DNA from: Negativicutes bacterium
Lineage (GTDB): Bacteria > Bacillota_C > Negativicutes > Sporomusales_B > JARLHX01
DNA: 64,000 bases
NCBI GenBank assembly: GCA_031292035.1
Contig: JARLHX010000179.1
Span: 186,001 to 250,000 of the forward strand
Reading direction: 5' to 3'
Part shown: positions 51,263-58,517 of the stretch, one piece after another
Numbering within the stretch: position 1 is the first letter of the stretch
Layout of the letters: each line of letters starts with the position of its first letter
Position numbers and translations under genes: made by a program
The notes under the pieces: model-generated
Told to the model about the DNA's origin: nothing
Seen by the model: only the letters and a program-made list of their open reading frames with translations
The model's database searches: none

Positions 51263-52039
51263 CGGCTTGCGGTAGAAGAAGGGCAGGTAGTGCTGAAAAC
51301 CGATGTCGCGGAAGTTGAGTATCGCCTCGGTCCCGCCGACAAAAAATACCCCGCCCGGCTTCAAAGATGCAAAAAACCGCCGATAAAGCGCATCCTTGGC
51401 CTCTTCGGTGAAATAGATGACCACATTGCGGCACAGGATCAGATCAAAGCCGCCTTCAAATTTGTCCAGCAGCAGGTTGTGACGCTTAAACTCCACCCGG
51501 CTGCGGATATCTTCGCTCAGCACATAGTTGCTGTCGGTATGGGTAAAGTATTTGTCCAGACGGGCTTTGGCAATATTCTTCAAATCGGCAGGGGAATAAA
51601 CTCCTTTTTTCGCTTTGGCCAGCATCTCGACATCCAGGTCGGTGGCGAAAATGCGGTGGCGAATCCCAGGCGTCTTGTCCTGAAGAATCATGGCCAACGA
51701 ATAGGGCTCAGCCCCGATCGAGCAGCCGGCACTCCAAATATTCAGTTTGGAGCTTGTTGCCAAAAGGTCGGGCATAACCTTCATTTCCAGCTCGACAAAT
51801 TTCTCCGGGGTGCGGAAAAATTCGGTGACATTGATTGTCAGAAAATCGATGAAGTCTTTGTACAGTTGGGAATTGGTTTCGATGATCTGGAAAAAACCCG
51901 TGTAAGTCTGAGCGCCGTGGCGATGCATGAAATTGGTGATCCGACGCTCCATCTGGGCAGGCTTGTACTGGTTGAGATCAATTTCTGATTTAGCAAAAAG
52001 TTTTTGTTTAAATGTTTCCCAATCTTTTTCGTCACTCAC
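51257..52039 (-). CDS. cheR: CheR-type protein-glutamate methyltransferase
   Basis: The protein has 260 residues from GTG at 52039, 7 bases after GGAGG. Residues 1-75 are the all-helical N-domain (ERRITNFMHRHGAQTYTGFF). The rest is a SAM-dependent methyltransferase domain with SAGCSIGAEPYSLAM, the acidic SAM-ribose motif FATDLDVEML and DLILCRNVVIYF. It methylates chemoreceptor glutamates. No TPR tail is present. No other che genes are near; it is coupled to motB upstream (24-base gap), which hints at a small motility/chemotaxis unit. Confidence 0.92.
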   Translation of the reverse strand: MSDEKDWETFKQKLFAKSEIDLNQYKPAQMERRITNFMHRHGAQTYTGFFQIIETNSQLYKDFIDFLTINVTEFFRTPEKFVELEMKVMPDLLATSSKLNIWSAGCSIGAEPYSLAMILQDKTPGIRHRIFATDLDVEMLAKAKKGVYSPADLKNIAKARLDKYFTHTDSNYVLSEDIRSRVEFKRHNLLLDKFEGGFDLILCRNVVIYFTEEAKDALYRRFFASLKPGGVFFVGGTEAILNFRDIGFQHYLPFFYRKPL

Positions 52040-52063
52040 CGATAACCCTCCGTTATACATACA

Positions 52064-52840
52064 TTAAGGTCGCTGGCCCACTCCCTGAACATCGCTGTTA
52101 TTTTCCCCGCCCGAGCGTTCGGTGCGAAGAATAACAATATCCACCCGGCGGTTCTTGGAGCGGTTCTCCTCGGAAACATTGGGATAAAGAGGCCGATATT
52201 CCCCATACCCCAAGGAAGACATTCGCCGGGGATCCATGCCGTGCTTTTCGATCATATAGCGGGTGACCGCAATCGAACGGGCTGATGACAGTTCCCAGTT
52301 GGAGGGGAACTGCAGGGTATTAATCGGCAGATTGTCGGCATGGCCTTCCACACGCACATAGCGAGTATTGTTCTTCAGAGCTGTCCCCACCGCGTCCAAA
52401 AGAGGAAAGGCATCGGTGCGGAAGTTTGCCTGCCCCAGATCGAACAAAACGTTGTCAAGAAAGCGAACAGTCAGGCCGCGCTCATCCACGGCAAAACCAA
52501 CCATTCGTGGGTCCTTGACATTGCCCTGGATTTTGCGGACAATCTCCTGAAAGTCCTCGGTTTCCTTGGCAGTACTGTCTTTCGCACTGACCGGTTCTGT
52601 CGGCTGGGTTCCCTGATACTCGAATATGATGCTGGAGCCGGCACCTTCGGTTCGAAGGGCTGTGGCTAAGGATGTGCGCAGTGAGTTAAACTTTCTTTGG
52701 TCGGCTGAGCTCATGGCGTATAGGACAACAAAGAAGACCATCAGCAGGGTAATCAAGTCGGCATAAGTCAATAGCCACCGCATCCCGCCGGCAGCATCAT
52801 GACCGCCGCCAGCACTCCCGCCGCCACGTCTTTTCGCCAT
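52064..52840 (-). CDS. motB: MotB-like flagellar stator protein (OmpA/MotB domain)
   Basis: The protein has 258 residues from ATG at 52840 after GGAGGGGG. One membrane helix (residues 21-45) holds the proton- or sodium-accepting Asp28 in TYADLITLLMVFF. A linker of about 75 residues follows, and then an OmpA/MotB peptidoglycan-binding domain (VRVEGHADNLP, NWELSSARSIAVTRYMI, NRRVDIVI). MotB anchors the stator ring to the wall and needs MotA to conduct ions. No motA lies upstream; the 259-base gap before it holds only a candidate promoter and the neighbouring terminator. Confidence 0.93.
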   Translation of the reverse strand: MAKRRGGGSAGGGHDAAGGMRWLLTYADLITLLMVFFVVLYAMSSADQRKFNSLRTSLATALRTEGAGSSIIFEYQGTQPTEPVSAKDSTAKETEDFQEIVRKIQGNVKDPRMVGFAVDERGLTVRFLDNVLFDLGQANFRTDAFPLLDAVGTALKNNTRYVRVEGHADNLPINTLQFPSNWELSSARSIAVTRYMIEKHGMDPRRMSSLGYGEYRPLYPNVSEENRSKNRRVDIVILRTERSGGENNSDVQGVGQRP

Positions 52841-53051
52841 AGCATCACCCCCTCCTCTGAAAATAGCGCAACAGAATGCTTTGCTCTATCTGTTACCATT
52901 AAGCTGGCATTATTAATTCGACAACCATCGGCTATTTTCCTACTAATAATTGTCAAGATTACAGGAAAAGTCATCACAAGTCCCAATTAGCAACAATATT
53001 TGCCCGCTATATTAAATTATGTAAATCTAGCGCAAAACCCTTCTTTTTAAC

Positions 53052-53088
53052 AAAAAGTGAGGCTGGCCAATGGCCAGCCTCACTTTTT
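53052..53088. terminator. Long perfect hairpin terminator
   Basis: Perfect 17-base arms (53052-53068 with 53072-53088, loop AAT) include A5 and T5 ends. It lies 12 bases past the amidohydrolase stop and closes the fhs-hyp operon. Confidence 0.9.
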
Positions 53089-53099
53089 GAGTAGCAAAT

Positions 53100-54278
53100 C
53101 TATGCAAAGGATTGCCATCCGGCAATCTTTTGTTCCGCGTCGACACAGCCGATATTCCCGTCAAGCATCACCCATTCCGGTTTACCGGCCATAGTGAGCG
53201 GGTGTTCGGCCCACACCACCAAATCGGCGTCTTTGCCAGGGGCAATGGTGCCCACCCGATCGGCGACACCTGAAATAGCGGCAGCTTCAGAGGTAATTGC
53301 CTGCAAGGCTGTGTCCGGCGCCAATCCAAACCGCACCGCCAAACCGGCGTAAAGCGGCAAAAATGCGCAAGGCAGTACCGGATGGTCACTCATCAGGGCG
53401 AAGTGCACTCCCTTTTCCGCTAGAATCGCCGGTGCACTGAATGCTCGTTCCTTCAGCTCCAGCTTGCTGCGGGTAGTCAAATTGGGGCCGAGAACCAGCC
53501 GCGCCTGCCGCTGGGCCAGGACATCGGCAATCAAGTGCCCTTCGGTGGCATGCTCGATAATTACTTCCACGTCAAACTCACCGGCGATCCTGAGGGCGGT
53601 CACAATATCGTCAGCCCGATGAGCATGAGCCCTGAGCGGCATTTCTCCCCTGAGTACTCTTGCCACAGTCTCCATCCCCAAATCATACTTATGATCCTTC
53701 TCCCCTTGACGCTGGATATAATCCTTGCCTTTTTGCAAGATTTCCCGCACCAGGGCAGCGGTTGCCATCCGCGTAACCGGTGCTTTCTTCTGGCCGCCGT
53801 ATACCCGGCGGGGATTCTCGCCGAAAGCGACCTTCAGACCGGCGTGACGCTTCAGCACCATGGCCTCCACAGTCGATTGGCGGCGAGTCTTGATGACGGC
53901 GCATTGTCCACCCACCGGATTGGCGCTGCCGGGCGCCACCATCACAGTAGTGATTCCCCCGGCAACAGCGTCGGCTAGGCCCACGTCGTCAGGATTTATA
54001 GCGTCAAGGACATCCAGTTCAGGCGTCGTCGGGCGGCTGGTTTCGTTGGCATCTTCCCCCGACCAGGCCAGCGATTCACTGTACACCCCGAGATGGGTAT
54101 GGGCGTCAATCAGTCCAGGGGTAACATATTTACCACCGACATTATAGACGGTGCTGTCAGCCGGTATCGCCAGTCCCGTCCCCACGGCGACAATCCGCCC
54201 CTGGTGAACAAGGATGGTCCCGCCATCAAGGATTGGCCCGTCCATAGTCAATATTCTGCCCCCGGTTACTGCAATCAC
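53100..54278 (-). CDS. Amidohydrolase-family protein (imidazolonepropionase-like)
   Basis: The protein has 392 residues from GTG at 54278, which overlaps the hypB stop by 4 bases (GTGA). It has the metallo-dependent hydrolase pattern: IDAHTHLG near residue 58, RAHAHRADD, VIIEHATEGH, ALMSDHPVLP and the C-terminal TIAPGKDADLVVW. It is predicted to cleave a C-N bond in a cyclic or linear amide with one or two metal ions. The substrate is unknown. Its place at the end of a folate/nickel operon is not explained. Confidence 0.88.
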   Translation of the reverse strand: MIAVTGGRILTMDGPILDGGTILVHQGRIVAVGTGLAIPADSTVYNVGGKYVTPGLIDAHTHLGVYSESLAWSGEDANETSRPTTPELDVLDAINPDDVGLADAVAGGITTVMVAPGSANPVGGQCAVIKTRRQSTVEAMVLKRHAGLKVAFGENPRRVYGGQKKAPVTRMATAALVREILQKGKDYIQRQGEKDHKYDLGMETVARVLRGEMPLRAHAHRADDIVTALRIAGEFDVEVIIEHATEGHLIADVLAQRQARLVLGPNLTTRSKLELKERAFSAPAILAEKGVHFALMSDHPVLPCAFLPLYAGLAVRFGLAPDTALQAITSEAAAISGVADRVGTIAPGKDADLVVWAEHPLTMAGKPEWVMLDGNIGCVDAEQKIAGWQSFA

Positions 54279-54460
54279 TTCTTCTGCCCCTTTTCCTGTT
54301 CGGGTTTCATCTGTTCATAGCGTACAATCAAACCGTCCAGCTTCGCGCTGAGTGCCGCCACATCAGGATGGGTGATATCTCCCTTGTTGGCGGTCACCAG
54401 ACGGGTGAGAAGCGTCCGGGTCTCTTCAATCTCTTGCTGCATTTGCACTAAATCGTTCAT
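54275..54460 (-). CDS. Possible separately translated Spo0E-like aspartyl-phosphate phosphatase (nested in hypB)
   Basis: In the hypB frame an ATG at 54460 lies 9 bases after AAGGAG and would give a free 61-residue protein starting MNDLVQMQQE. That is the usual size and layout of Spo0E-family proteins: two helices with the SxxLDxxI motif. Spo0E proteins remove phosphate from Spo0A and so delay sporulation. Both the fusion and the free form could be made from one message. Confidence 0.5.
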   Translation of the reverse strand: MNDLVQMQQEIEETRTLLTRLVTANKGDITHPDVAALSAKLDGLIVRYEQMKPEQEKGQKK

Positions 54461-55126
54461 GCGCACGTACTCCTTGTTTTTTTCGGCAATTTGCCTTTTT
54501 AACCAGCCGTACCAGTCCTCCAGCCCCTCTCCGGTGCGGCAGGAGGCGGTAACAAGGCTAATCCGGGGATTAATGCCGACAATATCCTCGGTGGCTGCTG
54601 CCAGGTTAAAGTCGGTATAGGGGAGTAGATCAATTTTATTTAAAACCGCAACCATGGCCTGTTTGAACATCAAAGGGTATTTCAACGGTTTGTCTTCGCC
54701 CTCGGTGATACTGAGGACCACCGCCTTGGCGTCTTCGCCGACATTAAATTCAGCCGGGCAGACCAGATTGCCGACATTTTCGATGATAATCATGTCCAGA
54801 GCAAATAAATCCAGATTTGACAGTACATTTTTAACCATATTGGCATCGAGGTGGCACCCGCCACCGGTATTAATCTGCACGACCTGTACACCGTGGCGGG
54901 CGATGCGGTCGGCATCCTTGGATGTAAAAAGATCTCCTTCGATCACCGCCATGCGGACCTCCCCCTGGAGGGCCTGCAGGGTGCGCTCCAACAAAGAGGT
55001 CTTGCCTGAACCGGGAGAACCCAGCAGATTCAGCACGAAAATACCCCGTGCCGACAACATGGCGTTTACTTCGGCGGCAATCTGATCATTTTTGTCAAGA
55101 ATATTGGCCATCACTTGAATTTCCAC
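54275..55126 (-). CDS. hypB: HypB nickel-incorporation GTPase fused to a C-terminal Spo0E-like domain
   Basis: The protein has 283 residues from GTG at 55126, 5 bases after GGAGGTG; the stop of hypA overlaps by one base. Residues 1-222 are a normal-length HypB: P-loop GSPGSGKTS (36-44), metal site GGGCHLD, NVGNLVCP and the NKIDLLPY G4 motif. HypB loads nickel into hydrogenase with HypA. No His-rich nickel store is present. Residues 223-283 are a Spo0E-like phosphatase domain (MQQEIEETRTLLTRL, GDITHPDVAALSAKLDGLIV, with the SxxLD core). An internal ribosome site precedes residue 223. Fusion of these two functions is odd; see findings. Confidence 0.9.
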   Translation of the reverse strand: MEIQVMANILDKNDQIAAEVNAMLSARGIFVLNLLGSPGSGKTSLLERTLQALQGEVRMAVIEGDLFTSKDADRIARHGVQVVQINTGGGCHLDANMVKNVLSNLDLFALDMIIIENVGNLVCPAEFNVGEDAKAVVLSITEGEDKPLKYPLMFKQAMVAVLNKIDLLPYTDFNLAAATEDIVGINPRISLVTASCRTGEGLEDWYGWLKRQIAEKNKEYVRMNDLVQMQQEIEETRTLLTRLVTANKGDITHPDVAALSAKLDGLIVRYEQMKPEQEKGQKK

Positions 55127-55467
55127 TAGTCCACCTCCAAATGCTCCACCCTGAGCTCCCGTCCGGATAAAATCTCCACCCCCGCTGAGCCGCAGACCGG
55201 GCAAAGAAAGCGATAGCGTTCGATACGAAACTCGCCGCCGCAGTCCCGGCAGCGTCCGACAAGCGGCATTACTTCGATTTCCAGCTCGGCTGACGCGGCT
55301 ACCGTGCCCTCGGCCAACGAGCTGAAACAAAACTTCAGCGCCTCAGGCTCTACCCCGGTCATCTCTCCGACCAGCAGTTTGATAGAGGCAACTGATTTAG
55401 CGCCATACTGGGCAACATTATCGAGGACAATCTCGAGAATACCTTGGGCAATGGCCATCTCATGCAT
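55126..55467 (-). CDS. hypA: Hydrogenase nickel-incorporation protein HypA
   Basis: The protein has 113 residues from ATG at 55467 after AAGGGTG. It starts MHEMAIA, where the amino group and His2 bind nickel, and has a zinc site of Cys73-x2-Cys76 and Cys89-x2-Cys92. It passes nickel to [NiFe]-hydrogenase large subunits together with HypB. It starts 3 bases after the folD stop. The other hyp genes and the hydrogenase are not in the window. Confidence 0.96.
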   Translation of the reverse strand: MHEMAIAQGILEIVLDNVAQYGAKSVASIKLLVGEMTGVEPEALKFCFSSLAEGTVAASAELEIEVMPLVGRCRDCGGEFRIERYRFLCPVCGSAGVEILSGRELRVEHLEVD

Positions 55468-55470
55468 GTT

Positions 55471-56310
55471 TCACCCTTGCCGGCCGGGTCGGAGTACGGC
55501 GTCCATCACCATCAGATTACTGACCGTTCCAACCCCGCCCGGTACAGGGGTGATCGCAGCAGCTATCTTCTCCACCGCGGCAAAATCGACGTCACCCACG
55601 ATTTTTCCGTCCAGTTCGTTGATGCCGACATCGACAACAATGGCGCCAGGTTTGATCATCCCTCCGCCGATCAGGCCCGGCCGGCCTACGGCAGCCACCA
55701 CGATATCAGCCTGCTGCACTACTGCGGCCAGATCCTTCGTCTTGGAGTGGCAAACCGTCACAGTAGCACTACGCGCCAGCAGCAAATGAAAGAGCGGCTT
55801 GCCGACCACGTTACTGCGGCCGATGACCACCGCCGGCCGGCCGGCCAGCTCTACCCCGTAATAATCCAGCACCGCCATAACCGCCCGCGGCGTACACGGC
55901 GCCCACCGGCTCCTGCCAGCGGCAACCAGGCCGACATTCAAGGGATGCATGGCATCGACATCCTTGTCAGGCGACAACCGCAGAGCCAACTGGTCGGCTT
56001 CCAGGCCTGCTGGCAGGGGCATCATCGGCAATATTCCGCTGATGGCATCGTCGTCGTTAAGCCGATCGATGACAGAATGCAATTCCGACTGGGAAACGTC
56101 AGCCGCCAGTTCCTCTACGACTACAGGAATGCCGAGCGAAGTTGCCAGTCTGACCAGAGCGTTGGTATATACCCGGGAAGCCGCGTCCCCCTCCACCAGC
56201 ACAATGGCCAGGCCGAATTTCCCGCCTTGAGCTCTCAGGGCTGCGGCCCGAGCCGCAAGTTCAGTTTTAAGGGCAGCGGCCACCTGTTTACCGTCCAGAA
56301 TTTTCGCCAA
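55471..56310 (-). CDS. folD: Divergent FolD (methylene-THF dehydrogenase/cyclohydrolase) lacking key residues
   Basis: The protein has 279 residues from TTG at 56310, 7 bases after GGAGG; another TTG at 56316 is too close to that site. Overall it is FolD-like: AKILDGKQVA, SPDKDVDAMHPLNVG, the NAD(P) motif VVIGRSNVVGKP and ITPVPGGVG. But the position of catalytic Lys54 (E. coli numbering) is Leu, Gln98 is Met, and the PMT after GGVG is replaced by TVS. Tyr50 and Asp121 remain. It lies 12 bases after fhs, where a working FolD would take the next step of the one-carbon pathway. The cyclohydrolase activity is doubtful. Confidence 0.88.
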   Translation of the reverse strand: MAKILDGKQVAAALKTELAARAAALRAQGGKFGLAIVLVEGDAASRVYTNALVRLATSLGIPVVVEELAADVSQSELHSVIDRLNDDDAISGILPMMPLPAGLEADQLALRLSPDKDVDAMHPLNVGLVAAGRSRWAPCTPRAVMAVLDYYGVELAGRPAVVIGRSNVVGKPLFHLLLARSATVTVCHSKTKDLAAVVQQADIVVAAVGRPGLIGGGMIKPGAIVVDVGINELDGKIVGDVDFAAVEKIAAAITPVPGGVGTVSNLMVMDAVLRPGRQG

Positions 56311-56322
56311 AACCAATTCCTC

Positions 56323-57993
56323 CTAGAACAGCCCGGTAATCTTGCCGTTTTTGTCAACATCAATATTTTCGGCTGCCGGTACCTTCGGCAAGCCTGGCAT
56401 GGTCATAATTTCGCCAGTCACCATGACCACGAAGCCAGCTCCAGCCGAAACCCGGGCCTGCCTCACAGTAACAGTGAAGCCTTCCGGCCGGCCGAGCAAT
56501 GTCGGGTCATCGGAAAAGGAATACTGCGTTTTTGCCATGCAAACCGGCAGTTGCCCGTAGCCAGCCTGCTCGAGTTCAGCAATGGTTTTTTCTGCTTCCT
56601 TACTGAAAACAACGTCATTGGCACCATATATTTCCCGGGAAATAATCCGAGCTTTCTCAGCTAATGTCAACTGGAGAGGGTACAGAGGCGCAAAGTTACT
56701 GCTGCCGCCATCGGCTGCCGCCAGCACTTCCTTGGCCAGCTCCAAGCCGCCTTTCCCGCCTTCGGCCCATACGTTGGAGAGGGCTGCCGGCACCTTCAGT
56801 CTGCGGCAAACCGCCATAACGGCCTCCAGCTCTTCCTTGCTGTCGGTTGGAAAAATATTCACCGCCACCGTCACCGGAACGCCGAATTTGCGAACATTCT
56901 CCACGTGTTTTTCCAGATTGGCTGCCCCCCTGTCCACCGCGGCGGCGTCAGGGCTGGTCAGCGCCGTCTTGGCCACACCGCCGTGCATCTTGAGAGCCCT
57001 TACAGTCGCCACCACTACTGCCGCCTGGGGTTTAAGCCCGGCATAGCGGCACTTGATATCAAAAAACTTTTCCGCCCCGAGGTCGGCGCCGAAGCCGGCT
57101 TCAGTCACAACATAGTCGGCGAGTTTCAGCGCCAGGCGGGTGGCCATTACGCTGTTGCAGCCGTGGGCGATATTGGCAAAGGGCCCGCCATGAATAAAGG
57201 CCGGAACGTTTTCCAGGGTCTGCACCAGATTGGGTTTGATGGCCTCTTTGAGCAGTGCGGCCATGGCCCCGTGAACTTTCAGCATTCCGGCCGTTACCGG
57301 ATCACCTTTATAAGTATAACCGACAACAATCTTGGCTAAGCGACTTTTCAGATCCTCCAGATCACTGGCCAGACACAAAATCGCCATCACTTCCGACGCC
57401 ACCGAAATATCGTAGCCATCCTCTCGCGGTACACCATGGGCCTTGCCGCCAAGACCGACCACAATGTTACGCAGCGCCCGGTCATTCATATCCACCACCC
57501 GTCGCCAGGTTATGCGCCGCGGATCGAGTCCGAGAAGGTTGCCCTGGTGCAAATGATTGTCAAGCACCGCCGATAGTAGGTTGTGAGCGATGCTGACGGC
57601 ATGGATGTCGCCAGTAAAATGAAGATTGATGTCTTCCATCGGCACCACTTGGGCATAACCCCCGCCAGCCGCGCCCCCTTTGACGCCCATGCACGGTCCA
57701 AGAGACGGCTCCCGAAGAGCCACGGCCACCTTACGGCCCAGCAAGGCAATCGCCTGAGCCAGCCCCACCGTGGTCGTCGACTTACCTTCACCAGCCGGTG
57801 TCGGGGTGATCGCGGTGACCAAAATCAGCTTGCCGTCCGGATTGGCGGCAACTTTGTCATATAATTCAAGGGCAATTTTCGCTTTATATTTTCCGTAATT
57901 CTCCACATAAGAAGCATCGATCCCGAGGGCGGCCGCCACATTTTCCACCGGGCGCATATCAGCTGCCTGGGCGATTTCGATATCACTAAGCAT
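56323..57993 (-). CDS. fhs: Formate-tetrahydrofolate ligase
   Basis: The protein has 556 residues, the full family length, from ATG at 57993 after GGGAGG. It has the ATP-binding [10 protein letters not shown] (residues 65-74), [22 protein letters not shown] blocks in part and [14 protein letters not shown]. It makes 10-formyl-THF from formate, THF and ATP, the second step of the methyl branch of the Wood-Ljungdahl pathway in acetogens. It is first in an operon with folD, hypA, hypB and an amidohydrolase. The upstream gap shows no clear promoter. Confidence 0.97.
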   Translation of the reverse strand: MLSDIEIAQAADMRPVENVAAALGIDASYVENYGKYKAKIALELYDKVAANPDGKLILVTAITPTPAGEGKSTTTVGLAQAIALLGRKVAVALREPSLGPCMGVKGGAAGGGYAQVVPMEDINLHFTGDIHAVSIAHNLLSAVLDNHLHQGNLLGLDPRRITWRRVVDMNDRALRNIVVGLGGKAHGVPREDGYDISVASEVMAILCLASDLEDLKSRLAKIVVGYTYKGDPVTAGMLKVHGAMAALLKEAIKPNLVQTLENVPAFIHGGPFANIAHGCNSVMATRLALKLADYVVTEAGFGADLGAEKFFDIKCRYAGLKPQAAVVVATVRALKMHGGVAKTALTSPDAAAVDRGAANLEKHVENVRKFGVPVTVAVNIFPTDSKEELEAVMAVCRRLKVPAALSNVWAEGGKGGLELAKEVLAAADGGSSNFAPLYPLQLTLAEKARIISREIYGANDVVFSKEAEKTIAELEQAGYGQLPVCMAKTQYSFSDDPTLLGRPEGFTVTVRQARVSAGAGFVVMVTGEIMTMPGLPKVPAAENIDVDKNGKITGLF

Positions 57994-58114
57994 ATTCGTC
58001 CTCCCTAGTCACATTTTCTCTCTGTATTATTTGATTACAGCCACGACATTTCCTGCCAGCGCCTATTTTCCGCCCGTCATTTTGTCCCTGCCACTATATT
58101 ACATGACCCTCTCG

Positions 58115-58143
58115 GGATAATAACAAGTTGCCGTGTCATACTA
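58115..58143 (+). promoter_or_regulatory. Sigma-G-like promoter of the SASP gene
   Basis: GGATA (58115-58119) and CATACTA (58137-58143) are 17 bases apart, close to the forespore sigma-G/sigma-F pattern (GHATR and CATnnTA). It lies 25 bases before the start codon. Confidence 0.6.
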
Positions 58144-58167
58144 ATATCACTTGAAGGAGGTGATAAT

Positions 58168-58386
58168 ATGGCACGAAGCAGAAAGCCGGTAAACCCGCAA
58201 TCTGAAAACGCCCTTGACCGCATGAAGTTTGAAGTGGCGTCCGAACTGGGTATTGCCGATCGCGTCCGTTCGCAAGGCTGGAATACCATGACTTCAGCTG
58301 ATTGCGGCCGGGTGGGCGGCCACATGGTGCGCAAGATGATCGAGCAATATGAATCCAGTATGTCGGGCTCAAACACCACTAGCTGA
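58168..58386 (+). CDS. Alpha/beta-type small acid-soluble spore protein
   Basis: The protein has 72 residues from ATG at 58168 after AAGGAGGTGAT. It matches the family: NALDRMKFEVASELGI with the germination-protease site in FEVASE, then GGRVGGHMVRKMIEQYE-like C-terminal DNA-binding block (seen here as CGRVGGHMVRKM). These proteins coat spore DNA and protect it from UV and heat, then are degraded at germination. It is direct evidence that the organism makes endospores. A sigma-G-like promoter precedes it. Confidence 0.96.
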   Translation: MARSRKPVNPQSENALDRMKFEVASELGIADRVRSQGWNTMTSADCGRVGGHMVRKMIEQYESSMSGSNTTS

Positions 58387-58438
58387 GAACCATGACTTCA
58401 AGGTTCAAAATATCAGTGAATATGGATTTTCCCCCATT

Positions 58439-58466
58439 GGGCGGCACTTGCCGCCCCTATTAATTT
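58439..58466 (+). terminator. Hairpin after the SASP gene, probable terminator
   Basis: GGGCGGCA and TGCCGCCC (58439-58446 with 58449-58456) form an 8-bp stem around CT, followed by CTATTAATTTTT. A copy of its 3' part is seen at 15137-15153. Confidence 0.5.
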
Positions 58467-58492
58467 TTGTCTAAGCAAATCCCGTAAGCGGA

Positions 58493-58517
58493 AACAGCAC
58501 CCCTATAGGGTGCTGTT
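58493..58517. repeat. Inverted repeat at the polX 3' end
   Basis: Perfect 10-base arms (58493-58502 with 58508-58517) overlap the polX stop codon. No T run follows on the minus strand, so it is a weak terminator candidate at best. Confidence 0.55.

Noticed and set aside
55444..56664. 406-codon plus-strand frame opposite folD and fhs
   Set aside because: It covers the ends of two well-supported genes, has low-complexity His/Arg/Gln composition and no start signal.
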